Shown: positions 26,450 to 39,803 of the stretch, in pieces
How the letters are laid out: each line of letters begins with the position of its first letter
How positions within the stretch are numbered: position 1 is the stretch's first letter
DNA from: Argentina anserina
Lineage: Eukaryota > Streptophyta > Magnoliopsida > Rosales > Rosaceae
Assembly: GCF_933775445.1 (NCBI RefSeq)
Contig: NW_026089507.1
Coordinates: forward strand, 186,001-250,000
Length of the DNA: 64,000 nucleotides
Reading direction: 5' to 3'
Translations under genes and position numbers: made by a program
The notes under the pieces: model-generated
Seen by the model: the letters and a program-made list of their open reading frames with translations, nothing else
Databases searched by the model: none
Told to the model about the DNA's origin: nothing

Positions 26450-29400
26450 TTTGCAAGTGTGGGAGTGTGTTTCTTTCAAACTGAGTATCTTTACATCGTT
26501 TTCGTATCTTTACTATTCCAATTGTGTATCTTTTCATTTCTCGTTTGAGGATCTTTCTGTAAGGCTTTCTGATGCGAGTTTCTATTGAATTTGAGAATTT
26601 TGCAAGTGTGGGAGTGTGTTTCTTTCAAACTGAGTATCTTTACATCGTTTGCGTATCTTTACTGTTCCAATTGTGCATCTTTACATCGTTTGCGTATCTT
26701 TACTATTCCAATTGTGTATCTTTTCATTTCTCGTTTGAGTATGTTTCTGTATGGCTTCTGATGCGAGTTTCTATTGTATTTGAGAGTTTTGCAAGTGTGG
26801 GAGTATGTTTCTTTCAAACTGAGTATCTTTACATCGTTTGCGTATCTTTACTATTCCAATTGTGTATCTTTACATCGTTTGCGTATCTTTACTATTCCAA
26901 TTGTGTATCTTTTCATTTCTCGTTTGAGTATCTTTCTCTAAGGCTTTCTGATGCGAGTTTCTATTGAATTTGAGAGTTTTCCAAGTGTGGGAGTGTGTTT
27001 CTTTCAAACTGAGTATCTTTAAATCGTTTGCGTATCTTTACTATTCCAATTGTGCATCTTTACATCGTTTGCGTATCTTTACTATTCCAATTGTGTATCT
27101 TTTCATTTCTCGTTTGAGTATGTTTCTGTATGGCTTCTGATGCGAGTTTCTATTGTATTTGAGAGATTTGCAAGTGTGGGAGTGTGTTTCTTTCAAACTG
27201 AGTATCTTTACATCGTTTTCGTATCTTTACTATTCCAATTGTGTATCTTTTCATTTCTCGTTTGAGGATCTTTCTGTAAGGCTTTCTGATGCGAGTTTCT
27301 ATTGAATTTGAGAATTTTGCAAGTGTGGGAGTGCGTTTCTTTCAAACTGCGTATCTTTACATCGTTTGCGTATCTTTACTATTCCAATTGTGTATCTTTA
27401 CACTGTTTGCGTATCTTTACTATTCCAATTGTATATCTTTACATCGTTTGCGTATCTTTACTATTCCAATTGTGTATTTTTTCATTTCTCGTTTGAGTAT
27501 CTTTCTGTAAGGCTTCTGATGCGAGTTTATATTGTATTTGAGAGTTTTGCAAGTGTGGGAGTGTGTTTCTTTCAAACTGAGTATCTTTACATCGTTTTCG
27601 TATCTTTACTATTCCAATTGTGTATCTTTTCATTTCTCGTTTGAGGATCTTTCTGTAAGGCTTTCTGATGCGAGTTTCTATTGAATTTGAGAATTTTGCA
27701 AGTGTGGGAGTGTGTTTCTTTCAAACTGAGTATCTTTACATCGTTTGCGTATCTTTACTATTCCAATTGTGCATCTTTACATCGTTTGCGTATCTTTACT
27801 ATTCCAATTGTGTATCTTTTCATTTCTCGTTTGAGTATGTTTCTGTATGGCTTCTGATGCGAGTTTCTATTGTATTTGAGAGTTTTGCAAGTGTGGGAGT
27901 GTGTTTCTTTCAAACTGAGTATCTTTACATCGTTTGCGTATCTTTACTATTCCAATTGTGTATCTTTACATCGTTTGCGTATCTTTACTATTCCAATTGT
28001 GTATCTTTTCATTTCTCGTTTGAGTATCTTTCTGTAAGGCTTTATGATGCGAGTTTCTATTGTATTTGAGAGTTTTGCAAGTGTGGGAGTGTGTTTCTTT
28101 CAAACTGAATATTTTTACATCGTTTGCGTATCTTTACTATTCCAATTGTGTATCTTTACATCGTTTGCGTATCTTTACTATTCCAATTGTGTATCTTTTC
28201 ATTTCTCGTTTGAAGATCTTTCTGTAAGGCTTTCTGATGCGAGTTTCTATTGAATTTGAGAATTTTGCAAGTGTGGGAGTGTGTTTCTTTCAAACTGAGT
28301 ATCTTTACATCGTTTGCTTATCTTTACTATTCCAATTGTGTATCTTTTCATTTCTCGTTTGAATATCTTTCTGTAAGGCTTCTGATGCGAGTTTCTATTG
28401 TATTTGAGAGTTTTGCAAGTGTGGGAGTGTGTTTCTTTCAAACTGAGTATCTTTACATCGTTTGCGTATCTTTACTATTCCAATTGTGTATCTTTACATC
28501 GTTTGCGTATCTTTACTATTCCAATTGTGTATCTTTTCATTTCTCGTTTGAGTATCTTTCTGTAAGGCTTTCTGATGCGAGTTTCTATTGAATTTGAGAG
28601 TTTTCCAAGTTTGGGAGTGTGTTTCTTTCAAACTGAGTATCTTTACATCGTTTGCGTATCTTTACTATTCCAATTGTGCATCTTTACATCGTTTGCGTAT
28701 CTTTACTATTCCAATTGTGTATCTTTTCATTTCTCGTTTGAGTATGTTTCTGTATGGCTTCTGATGCGAGTTTCTATTGTATTTGAGAGTTTTGCAAGTG
28801 TGGGAGTGTGTTTCTTTCAAACTGAGTATCTATACATCGTTTGCGTATCTTTACTATTCCAATTGTGTATCTTTACATCGTTTGCGTATCTTTACTATTC
28901 CAATTGTGTATGTTTTCATTTCTCGTTTGAGTATCTTTCTGTAAGGCTTTCTGATGCGAGTTTCTATTGAATTTGAGAGTTTTGCAAGGGTGGGAGTGTG
29001 TTTCTTTCAAACTGAGTATCTTTACATCGTTTGCGTATCTTTACTATTCCAATTGTGTATCTTTTCATTTCTCGTTTGAGTATGTTTCTGTATGGCTTCT
29101 GATGCGAGTTTCTATTGTATTTGAGAGTTTTGCAAGTGTGGGAGTGCGTTTCTTTCAAACTGCGTATCTTTACATCGTTTTCGTATCTTTACTATTCCAA
29201 TTGTGTATCTTTTCATTTCTCGTTTGAGGATCTTTCTGTAAGGCTTTCTGATGCGAGTTTCTATTGAATTTGAGAATTTTGCAAGTGTGGGAGTGTGTTT
29301 CTTTCAAACTGAGTATCTTTACATCGTTTGCGTATCTTTACTGTTCCAATTGTGCATCTTTACATCGTTTGCGTATCTTTACTATTCCAATTGTGTATCT

Positions 29401-32400
29401 TTTCATTTCTCGTTTGAGTATGTTTCTGTATGGCTTCTGATGCGAGTTTCTATTGTATTTGAGAGTTTTGCAAGTGTGGGAGTGTGTTTCTTTCAAACTG
29501 AGTATCTTTACATCGTTTGCGTATCTTTACTATTCCAATTGTGTATCTTTACATCGTTTGCGTATCTTTACTATTCCAATTGTGTATCTTTTCATTTCTC
29601 GTTTGAGTATCTTTCTCTAAGGCTTTCTGATGCGAGTTTCTATTGAATTTGAGAGTTTTCCAAGTGTGGGAGTGTGTTTCTTTCAAACTGAGTATCTTTA
29701 CATCGTTTGCGTATCTTTACTATTCCAATTGTGCATCTTTACATCGTTTGCGTATCTTTACTATTCCAATTGTGTATCTTTTCATTTCTCGTTTGAGTAT
29801 GTTTCTGTATGGCTTCTGATGCGAGTTTCTATTGTATTTGAGAGATTTGCAAGTGTGGGAGTGTGTTTCTTTAAAACTGAGTATCTTTACATCGTTTTCG
29901 TATCTTTACTATTCCAATTGTGTATCTTTTCATTTCTCGTTTGAGGATCTTTCTGTAAGGCTTTCTGATGCGAGTTTCTATTGAATTTGAGAATTTTGCA
30001 AGTGTGGGAGTGCGTTTCTTTCAAACTGCGTATCTTTACATCGTTTGCGTATCTTTACTATTCCAATTGTGTATCTTTACATCGTTTGCGTATCTTTACT
30101 ATTCCAATTGTATATCTTTACATCGTTTGCGTATCTTTACTATTCCAATTGTGTATTTTTTCATTTCTCGTTTGAGTATCTTTCTGTAAGGCTTCTGATG
30201 CGAGTTTATATTGTATTTGAGAGTTTTGCAAGTGTGGGAGTGTGTTTCTTTCAAACTGAGTATCTTTACATCGTTTTCGTATCTTTACTATTCCAATTGT
30301 GTATCTTTTCATTTCTCGTTTGAGGATCTTTCTGTAAGGCTTTCTGATGCGAGTTTCTATTGAATTTGAGAATTTTGCAAGTGTGGGAGTGTGTTTCTTT
30401 CAAACTGAGTATCTTTACATCGTTTGCGTATCTTTACTATTCCAATTGTGCATCTTTACATCGTTTGCGTATCTTTACTATTCCAATTGTGTATCTTTTC
30501 ATTTCTCGTTTGAGTATGTTTCTGTATGGCTTCTGATGCGAGTTTCTATTGTATTTGAGAGTTTTGCAAGTGTGGGAGTGTGTTTCTTTCAAACTGAGTA
30601 TCTTTACATCGTTTGCGTATCTTTACTATTCCAATTGTGTATCTTTACATCGTTTGCGTATCTTTACTATTCCAATTGTGTATCTTTTCATTTCTCGTTT
30701 GAGTATCTTTCTGTAAGGCTTTATGATGCGAGTTTCTATTGTATTTGAGAGTTTTGCAAGTGTGGGAGTGTGTTTCTTTCAAACTGAATATTTTTACATC
30801 GTTTGCGTATCTTTACTATTCCAATTGTGTATCTTTACATCGTTTGCGTATCTTTACTATTCCAATTGTGTATCTTTTCATTTCTCGTTTGAAGATCTTT
30901 CTGTAAGGCTTTCTGATGCGAGTTTCTATTGAATTTGAGAATTTTGCAAGTGTGGGAGTGTGTTTCTTTCAAACTGAGTATCTTTACATCGTTTGCTTAT
31001 CTTTACTATTCCAATTGTGTATCTTTTCATTTCTCGTTTGAATATCTTTCTGTAAGGCTTCTGATGCGAGTTTCTATTGTATTTGAGAGTTTTGCAAGTG
31101 TGGGAGTGTGTTTCTTTCAAACTGAGTATCTTTACATCGTTTGCGTATCTTTACTATTCCAATTGTGTATCTTTACATCGTTTGCGTATCTTTACTATTC
31201 CAATTGTGTATCTTTTCATTTCTCGTTTGAGTATCTTTCTGTAAGGCTTTCTGATGCGAGTTTCTATTGAATTTGAGAGTTTTCCAAGTTTGGGAGTGTG
31301 TTTCTTTCAAACTGAGTATCTTTACATCGTTTGCGTATCTTTACTATTCCAATTGTGCATCTTTACATCATTTGCGTATCTTTACTATTCCAATTGTGTA
31401 TCTTTTCATTTCTCGTTTGAGTATGTTTCTGTATGGCTTCTGATGCGAGTTTCTATTGTATTTGAGAGTTTTGCAAGTGTGGGAGTGTGTTTCTTTCAAA
31501 CTGAGTATCTATACATCGTTTGCGTATCATTACTATTCCAATTGTGTATCTTTACATCGTTTGCGTATCTTTACTATTCCAATTGTGTATGTTTTCATTT
31601 CTCGTTTGAGTATCTTTCTGTAAGGCTTTCTGATGCGAGTTTCTATTGAATTTGAGAGTTTTGCAAGGGTGGGAGTGTGTTTCTGTCAAACTGAGTATCT
31701 TTACATCGTTTGCGTATCTTTACTATTCCAATTGTGTATCTTTTCATTTCTCGTTTGAGTATGTTTCTGTATGGCTTCTGATGCGAGTTTCTATTGTATT
31801 TGAGAGTTTTGCAAGTGTGGGAGTGCGTTTCTTTCAAACTGCGTATCTTTACATCGTTTTCGTATCTTTACTATTCCAATTGTGTATCTTTTCATTTCTC
31901 GTTTGAGGATCTTTCTGTAAGGCTTTCTGATGCGAGTTTCTATTGAATTTGAGAATTTTGCAAGTGTGGGAGTGTGTTTCTTTCAAACTGAGTATCTTTA
32001 CATCGTTTGCGTATCTTTACTGTTCCAATTGTGCATCTTTACATCGTTTGCGTATCTTTACTATTCCAATTGTGTATCTTTTCATTTCTCGTTTGAGTAT
32101 GTTTCTGTATGGCTTCTGATGCGAGTTTCTATTGTATTTGAGAGTTTTGCAAGTGTGGGAGTGTGTTTCTTTCAAACTGAGTATCTTTACATCGTTTGCG
32201 TATCTTTACTATTCCAATTGTGTATCTTTACATCGTTTGCGTATCTTTACTATTCCAATTGTTTATCTTTTCATTTCTCGTTTGAGTATCTTTCTCTAAG
32301 GCTTTCTGATGCGAGTTTCTATTGAATTTGAGAGTTTTCCAAGTGTGGGAGTGTGTTTCTTTCAAACTGAGTATCTTTACATCGTTTGCGTATCTTTACT

Positions 32401-32408
32401 ATTCCAAT
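26450..32408 (+). repeat. Tandem duplication, period 2679 bp (two copies plus part of a third)
   Basis: Landmarks recur at 2679 bp: 26572/29251/31930, 27289/29968, 27668/30347, 28044/30723, 28575/31254 and 28964/31643. Shared private marks include GCGAGTTTATATTG, TTCCAATTGTATATC, GTGTATTTTTTC, TTTGCTTATC and CTTTATGATGCG. The third copy breaks off near 32408, where GTGCATC is replaced by GTGTATC. Confidence 0.86.
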
Positions 32409-35400
32409 TGTGTATCTTTACATCGTTTGCGTATCTTTACTATTCCAATTGTGTGTCTTTACATCGTTTGCGTATCTTTACTATTCGAATTGTGTATCTT
32501 TTCATTTCTCTTTACTATTCCAATTGTGTATCTTTTCATTTCTCGTTTGAGTATCTTTCTGTAAGGCTTCTGATGCGAGTTTCTATTGTATTTGAGAGTT
32601 TTGCAAGTGTGGGAGTGTGTTTCTTTCAAACTCAGTATCTTTACATCGTTTGCGTATCTTTACTATTCCAATTGTGTATCTTTACATCGTTTGCGTATCT
32701 TTACTATTCCAATTGTGTATCTTTTCATTTCTCGTTTGAGTATCTTTCTGTAAGGCTTTCTGATGCGAGTTTCTATTGAATTTGAGAGTTTTCCAAGTGT
32801 GGGAGTGTGTTTCTTTCAAACTGAGTATCTTTACATCGTTTGCGTATCTTTACTATTCCAATTGTGCATCTTTACATCGTTTGCGTATCTTTACTATTCC
32901 AATTGTGTATCTTTTCATTTCTCGTTTGAGTATGTTTCTGTATGGCTTCTGATGCGAGTTTCTATTGTATTTGAGAGATTTGCAAGTGTGGGAGTGTGTT
33001 TCTTTCAAACTGAGTATCTTTACATCGTTTTCGTATCTTTACTATTCCAATTGTGTATCTTTTCATTTCTCGTTTGAGGATCTTTCTGTAAGGCTTTCTG
33101 ATGCGAGTTTCTATTGAATTTGAGAATTTTGCAAGTGTGGGAGTGCGTTTCTTTCAAACTGCGTATCTTTACATCGTTTGCGTATCTTTACTATTCCAAT
33201 TGTGTATCTTTACATCGTTTGCGTATCTTTACTATTCCAATTGTATATCTTTACATCGTTTGCGTATCTTTACTATTCCAATTGTGTATTTTTTCATTTC
33301 TCGTTTGAGTATCTTTCTGTAAGGCTTCTGATGCGAGTTTCTATTGTATTTGAGAGTTTTGCAAGTGTGGGAGTGCGTTTCTTTCAAACTGCGTATCTTT
33401 ACATCGTTTTCGTATCTTTACTATTCCAATTGTGTATCTTTTCATTTCTCGTTTGAGGATCTTTCTCTAAGGCTTTCTGATGCGAGTTTCTATTGAATTT
33501 GAGAATTTTGCAAGTGTGGGAGTGTGTTTCTTTCAAACTGAGTATCTTTACATCGTTTGCGTATCTTTACTGTTCCAATTGTGCATCTTTACATCGTTTG
33601 CGTATCTTTACTATTCCAATTGTGTATCTTTTCATTTCTCGTTTGAGTATGTTTCTGTATGGCTTCTGATGCGAGTTTCTATTGTATTTGAGAGTTTTGC
33701 AAGTGTGGGAGTGTGTTTCTTTCAAACTGAGTATCTTTACATCGTTTGCGTATCTTTACTATTCCAATTGTGTATCTTTACATCGTTTGCGTATCTTTAC
33801 TATTCCAATTGTGTATCTTTTCATTTCTCGTTTGAGTATCTTTCTCTAAGGCTTTCTGATGCGAGTTTCTATTGAATTTGAGAGTTTTCCAAGTGTGGGA
33901 GTGTGTTTCTTTCAAACTGAGTATCTTTACATCGTTTGCGTATCTTTACTATTCCAATTGTGCATCTTTACATCGTTTGCGTATCTTTACTATTCCAATT
34001 GTGTATCTTTTCATTTCTCGTTTGAGTATGTTTCTGTATGGCTTCTGATGCGAGTTTCTATTGTATTTGAGAGATTTGCAAGTGTGGGAGTGTGTTTCTT
34101 TCAAACTGAGTATCTTTACATCGTTTTCGTATCTTTACTATTCCAATTGTGTATCTTTTCATTTCTCGTTTGAGGATCTTTCTGTAAGGCTTTCTGATGC
34201 GAGTTTCTATTGAATTTGAGAATTTTGCAAGTGTGGGAGTGCGTTTCTTTCAAACTGCGTATCTTTACATCGTTTGCGTATCTTTACTATTCCAATTGTG
34301 TATCTTTACATCGTTTGCGTATCTTTACTATTCCAATTGTGCATCTTTACATCGTTTGCGTATCTTTACTATTCCAATTCTGTATTTTTTCATTTCTCGT
34401 TTGAGTATCTTTCTGTAAGGCTTCTGATGCGAGTTTATATTGTATTTGAGAGTTTTGCAAGTGTGGGAGTGTGTTTCTTTCAAACTGAGTATCTTTACAT
34501 CGTTTGCGTATCTTTACTATTCCAATTGTGTATCTTTACATCGTTTGCGTCTCTTTACTATTCCAATTGTGTATCTTTTCATTTCTCGTTTGAGTATGTT
34601 TCTGTATGGCTTCTGATGCGAGTTTCTATTGTATTTGAGAATTTTGCAAGTGTGGGAGTGTGTTTCTTTCAAACTGAGTATCTTTACATCGTTTGCGTAT
34701 CTTCACTATTCCAATTGTGGAGCTTTACATCGTTTGCGTATCTTTACTATTCCAATTGTGTATCTTTTCATTTCTCGTTTGAGTATATTTCCGTAAGGCT
34801 TCTGAAGCGAGTTTCTATTGAATTTGAGAGTTTTGCAAGTGTGGGAGTGTGTTTCTTTCAAACTGAGTATCTTTACATCGTTTGCGTATCTTTACTATTC
34901 CAATTGTGTATCTTTACATCGTTTGCGTATCTTTACTATTCCAATTGTGTGTCTTTACATCGTTTGCGTATCTTTACTATTCGAATTGTGTATCTTTTCA
35001 TTTCTCGTTTGCGTATCTTTACTATTCGAATTGTGTATCTTTTCATTTCTCGTTTGAGTATCTTTCTGTAAGGCTTCTGATGCGAGTTTCTATTGTATTT
35101 GAGAGTTTTGCAAGTGTGGGAGTGTGTTTCTTTCAAACTGAGTATCTTTACATCGTTTGCGTATCTTTACTATTCCAATTGTGTATCTTTACATCGTTTG
35201 CGTATCTTTACTATTCCAATTGTGTGTCTTTACATCGTTTGCGTATCTTTACTATTCGAATTGTGTATCTTTTCATTTCTCGTTTGCGTATCTTTACTAT
35301 TCGAATTGTGTATCTTTTCATTTCTCGTTTGAGTATCTTTCTGTAAGGCTTCTGATGCGAGTTTCTATTGTATTTGAGAGTTTTGCAAGTGTGGGAGTGT

Positions 35401-38400
35401 GTTTCTTTCAAACTCAGTATCTTTACATCGTTTGCGTATCTTTACTATTCCAATTGTGTATCTTTACATCGTTTGCGTATCTTTACTATTCCAATTGTGT
35501 ATCTTTTCATTTCTCGTTTGAGTATCTTTCTGTAAGGCTTTCTGATGCGAGTTTCTATTGAATTTGAGAGTTTTCCAAGTGTGGGAGTGTGTTTCTTTCA
35601 AACTGAGTATCTTTACATCGTTTGCGTATCTTTACTATTCCAATTGTGGAGCTTTACATCGTTTGCGTATCTTTACTATTCCAATTGTGTATGTTTTCAT
35701 TTCTCGTTTGAGTATCTTTCTGTAAGCCTTTCTGATGCGAGTTTCTATTGAATTTGAGAGTTTTGCAAGGGTGGGAGTGTGTTTCTGTCAAACTGAGTAT
35801 CTTTACATCGTTTGCGTATCTTTACTATTCCAATTGTGTATCTTTTCATTTCTCGTTTGAGTATGTTTCTGTATGGCTTCTGATGCGAGTTTCTATTGTA
35901 TTTGAGAGTTTTGCAAGTGTGGGAGTGCGTTTCTTTCAAACTGCGTATCTTTACATCGTTTTCGTATCTTTACTATTCCAATTGTGTATCTTTTCATTTC
36001 TCGTTTGAGGATCTTTCTGTAAGGCTTTCTGATGCGAGTTTCTATTGAATTTGAGAATTTTGCAAGTGTGGGAGTGTGTTTCTTTCAAACTGAGTATCTT
36101 TACATCGTTTGCGTATCTTTACTGTTCCAATTGTGCATCTTTACATCGTTTGCGTATCTTTACTATTCCAATTGTGTATCTTTTCATTTCTCGTTTGAGT
36201 ATGTTTCTGTATGGCTTCTGATGCGAGTTTCTATTGTATTTGAGAGTTTTGCAAGTGTGGGAGTGTGTTTCTTTCAAACTGAGTATCTTTACATCGTTTG
36301 CGTATCTTTACTATTCCAATTGTGTATCTTTACATCGTTTGCGTATCTTTACTATTCCAATTGTTTATCTTTTCATTTCTCGTTTGAGTATCTTTCTCTA
36401 AGGCTTTCTGATGCGAGTTTCTATTGAATTTGAGAGTTTTCCAAGTGTGGGAGTGTGTTTCTTTCAAACTGAGTATCTTTACATCGTTTGCGTATCTTTA
36501 CTATTCCAATTGTGTATCTTTACATCGTTTGCGTATCTTTACTATTCCAATTGTGTGTCTTTACATCGTTTGCGTATCTTTACTATTCGAATTGTGTATC
36601 TTTTCATTTCTCGTTTGCGTATCTTTACTATTCGAATTGTGTATCTTTTCATTTCTCGTTTGAGTATCTTTCTGTAAGGCTTCTGATGCGAGTTTCTATT
36701 GTATTTGAGAGTTTTGCAAGTGTGGGAGTGTGTTTCTTTCAAACTCAGTATCTTTACATCGTTTGCGTATCTTTACTATTCCAATTGTGTATCTTTACAT
36801 CGTTTGCGTATCTTTACTATTCCAATTGTGTATCTTTTCATTTCTCGTTTGAGTATCTTTCTGTAAGGCTTTCTGATGCGAGTTTCTATTGAATTTGAGA
36901 GTTTTCCAAGTGTGGGAGTGTGTTTCTTTCAAACTGAGTATCTTTACATCGTTTGCGTATCTTTACTATTCCAATTGTGCATCTTTACATCGTTTGCGTA
37001 TCTTTACTATTCCAATTGTGTATCTTTTCATTTCTCGTTTGAGTATGTTTCTGTATGGCTTCTGATGCGAGTTTCTATTGTATTTGAGAGATTTGCAAGT
37101 GTGGGAGTGTGTTTCTTTCAAACTGAGTATCTTTACATCGTTTTCGTATCTTTACTATTCCAATTGTGTATCTTTTCATTTCTCGTTTGAGGATCTTTCT
37201 GTAAGGCTTTCTGATGCGAGTTTCTATTGAATTTGAGAATTTTGCAAGTGTGGGAGTGCGTTTCTTTCAAACTGCGTATCTTTACATCGTTTGCGTATCT
37301 TTACTATTCCAATTGTGTATCTTTACATCGTTTGCGTATCTTTACTATTCCAATTGTATATCTTTACATCGTTTGCGTATCTTTACTATTCCAATTGTGT
37401 ATTTTTTCATTTCTCGTTTGAGTATCTTTCTGTAAGGCTTCTGATGCGAGTTTCTATTGTATTTGAGAGTTTTGCAAGTGTGGGAGTGCGTTTCTTTCAA
37501 ACTGCGTATCTTTACATCGTTTTCGTATCTTTACTATTCCAATTGTGTATCTTTTCATTTCTCGTTTGAGGATCTTTCTGTAAGGCTTTCTGATGCGAGT
37601 TTCTATTGTATTTGAGAGTTTTGCAAGTGTGGGAGTGTGTTTCTTTCAAACTGAGTATCTTTACATCGTTTGCGTATCTTTACTGTTCCAATTGTGCATC
37701 TTTACATCGTTTGCGTATCTTTACTATTCCAATTGTGTATCTTTTCATTTCTCGTTTGAGTATGTTTCTGTATGGCTTCTGATGCGAGTTTCTATTGTAT
37801 TTGAGAGTTTTGCAAGTGTGGGAGTGTGTTTCTTTCAAACTGAGTATCTTTACATCGTTTGCGTATCTTTACTATTCCAATTGTGTATCTTTACATCGTT
37901 TGCGTATCTTTACTATTCCAATTGTGTATCTTTTCATTTCTCGTTTGAGTATCTTTCTCTAAGGCTTTCTGATGCGAGTTTCTATTGAATTTGAGAGTTT
38001 TCCAAGTGTGGGAGTGTGTTTCTTTCAAACTGAGTATCTTTACATCGTTTGCGTATCTTTACTATTCCAATTGTGCATCTTTACATCGTTTGCGTATCTT
38101 TACTATTCCAATTGTGTATCTTTTCATTTCTCGTTTGAGTATGTTTCTGTATGGCTTCTGATGCGAGTTTCTATTGTATTTGAGAGATTTGCAAGTGTGG
38201 GAGTGTGTTTCTTTCAAACTGAGTATCTTTACATCGTTTTCGTATCTTTACTATTCCAATTGTGTATCTTTTCATTTCTCGTTTGAGGATCTTTCTGTAA
38301 GGCTTTCTGATGCGAGTTTCTATTGAATTTGAGAATTTTGCAAGTGTGGGAGTGCGTTTCTTTCAAACTGCGTATCTTTACATCGTTTGCGTATCTTTAC

Positions 38401-39803
38401 TATTCCAATTGTGTATCTTTACATCGTTTGCGTATCTTTACTATTCCAATTGTATATCTTTACATCGTTTGCGTATCTTTACTATTCCAATTGTGTATTT
38501 TTTCATTTCTCGTTTGAGTATCTTTCTGTAAGGCTTCTGATGCGAGTTTATATTGTATTTGAGAGTTTTGCAAGTGTGGGAGTGTGTTTCTTTCAAACTG
38601 AGTATCTTTACATCGTTTGCGTATCTTTACTATTCCAATTGTGTATCTTTACATCGTTTGCGTCTCTTTACTATTCCAATTGTGTATCTTTTCATTTCTC
38701 GTTTGAGTATGTTTCTGTATGGCTTCTGATGCGAGTTTCTATTGTATTTGAGAATTTTGCAAGTGTGGGAGTGTGTTTCTTTCAAACTGAGTATCTTTAC
38801 ATCGTTTGCGTATCTTCACTATTCCAATTGTGGAGCTTTACATCGTTTGCGTATCTTTACTATTCCAATTGTGTATCTTTTCATTTCTCGTTTGAGTATA
38901 TTTCCGTAAGGCTTCTGAAGCGAGTTTCTATTGAATTTGAGAGTTTTGCAAGTGTGGGAGTGTGTTTCTTTCAAACTGAGTATCTTTACATCGTTTGCGT
39001 ATCTTTACTATTCCAATTGTGTATCTTTACATCGTTTGCGTATCTTTACTATTCCAATTGTGTGTCTTTACATCGTTTGCGTATCTTTACTATTCGAATT
39101 GTGTATCTTTTCATTTCTCGTTTGCGTATCTTTACTATTCGAATTGTGTATCTTTTCATTTCTCGTTTGAGTATCTTTCTGTAAGGCTTCTGATGCGAGT
39201 TTCTATTGTATTTGAGAGTTTTGCAAGTGTGGGAGTGTGTTTCTTTCAAACTGAGTATCTTTACATCGTTTGCGTATCTTTACTATTCCAATTGTGTATC
39301 TTTACATCGTTTGCGTATCTTTACTATTCCAATTGTGTGTCTTTACATCGTTTGCGTATCTTTACTATTCGAATTGTGTATCTTTTCATTTCTCGTTTGC
39401 GTATCTTTACTATTCGAATTGTGTATCTTTTCATTTCTCGTTTGAGTATCTTTCTGTAAGGCTTCTGATGCGAGTTTCTATTGTATTTGAGAGTTTTGCA
39501 AGTGTGGGAGTGTGTTTCTTTCAAACTCAGTATCTTTACATCGTTTGCGTATCTTTACTATTCCAATTGTGTATCTTTACATCGTTTGCGTATCTTTACT
39601 ATTCCAATTGTGTATCTTTTCATTTCTCGTTTGAGTATCTTTCTGTAAGGCTTTCTGATGCGAGTTTCTATTGAATTTGAGAGTTTTGCAAGTGTGGGAG
39701 TGTGTTTCTTTCAAACTGAGTATCTTTACATCGTTTGCGTATCTTTACTATTCCAATTGTGGAGCTTTACATCGTTTGCGTATCTTTACTATTCCAATTG
39801 TGT
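31553..39803 (+). repeat. Tandem duplication, period 4.10-4.11 kb
   Basis: Landmarks are offset by 4102 bp in the left part (31643/35745, 31930/36032, 32309/36411) and by 4113 bp afterwards (32763/36876, 33480/37593, 34818/38931, 35545/39658). The 11-bp step comes from a deletion-like junction near 32510 in copy one (CATTTCTC joined to TTTACTATTCC) that is intact in copy two near 36610. Copy one overlaps the third, partial copy of the 2679-bp duplication, so the events are nested in time. Confidence 0.86.
34977..35066 (+). repeat. 45-bp partial-unit duplication within a satellite unit
   Basis: A segment running from GCGTATCTTTACTATTCG to the end of CATTTCTCGTTT (45 bp) is present twice in a row. 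The join uses the 6-bp motif CGTTTG, which occurs both in CATCGTTTGCG and in CTCGTTTGAG. The same structure recurs near 35260, 36590, 39100, 39380, 49850, 51390 and 52380. The given span is approximate. Confidence 0.8.
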
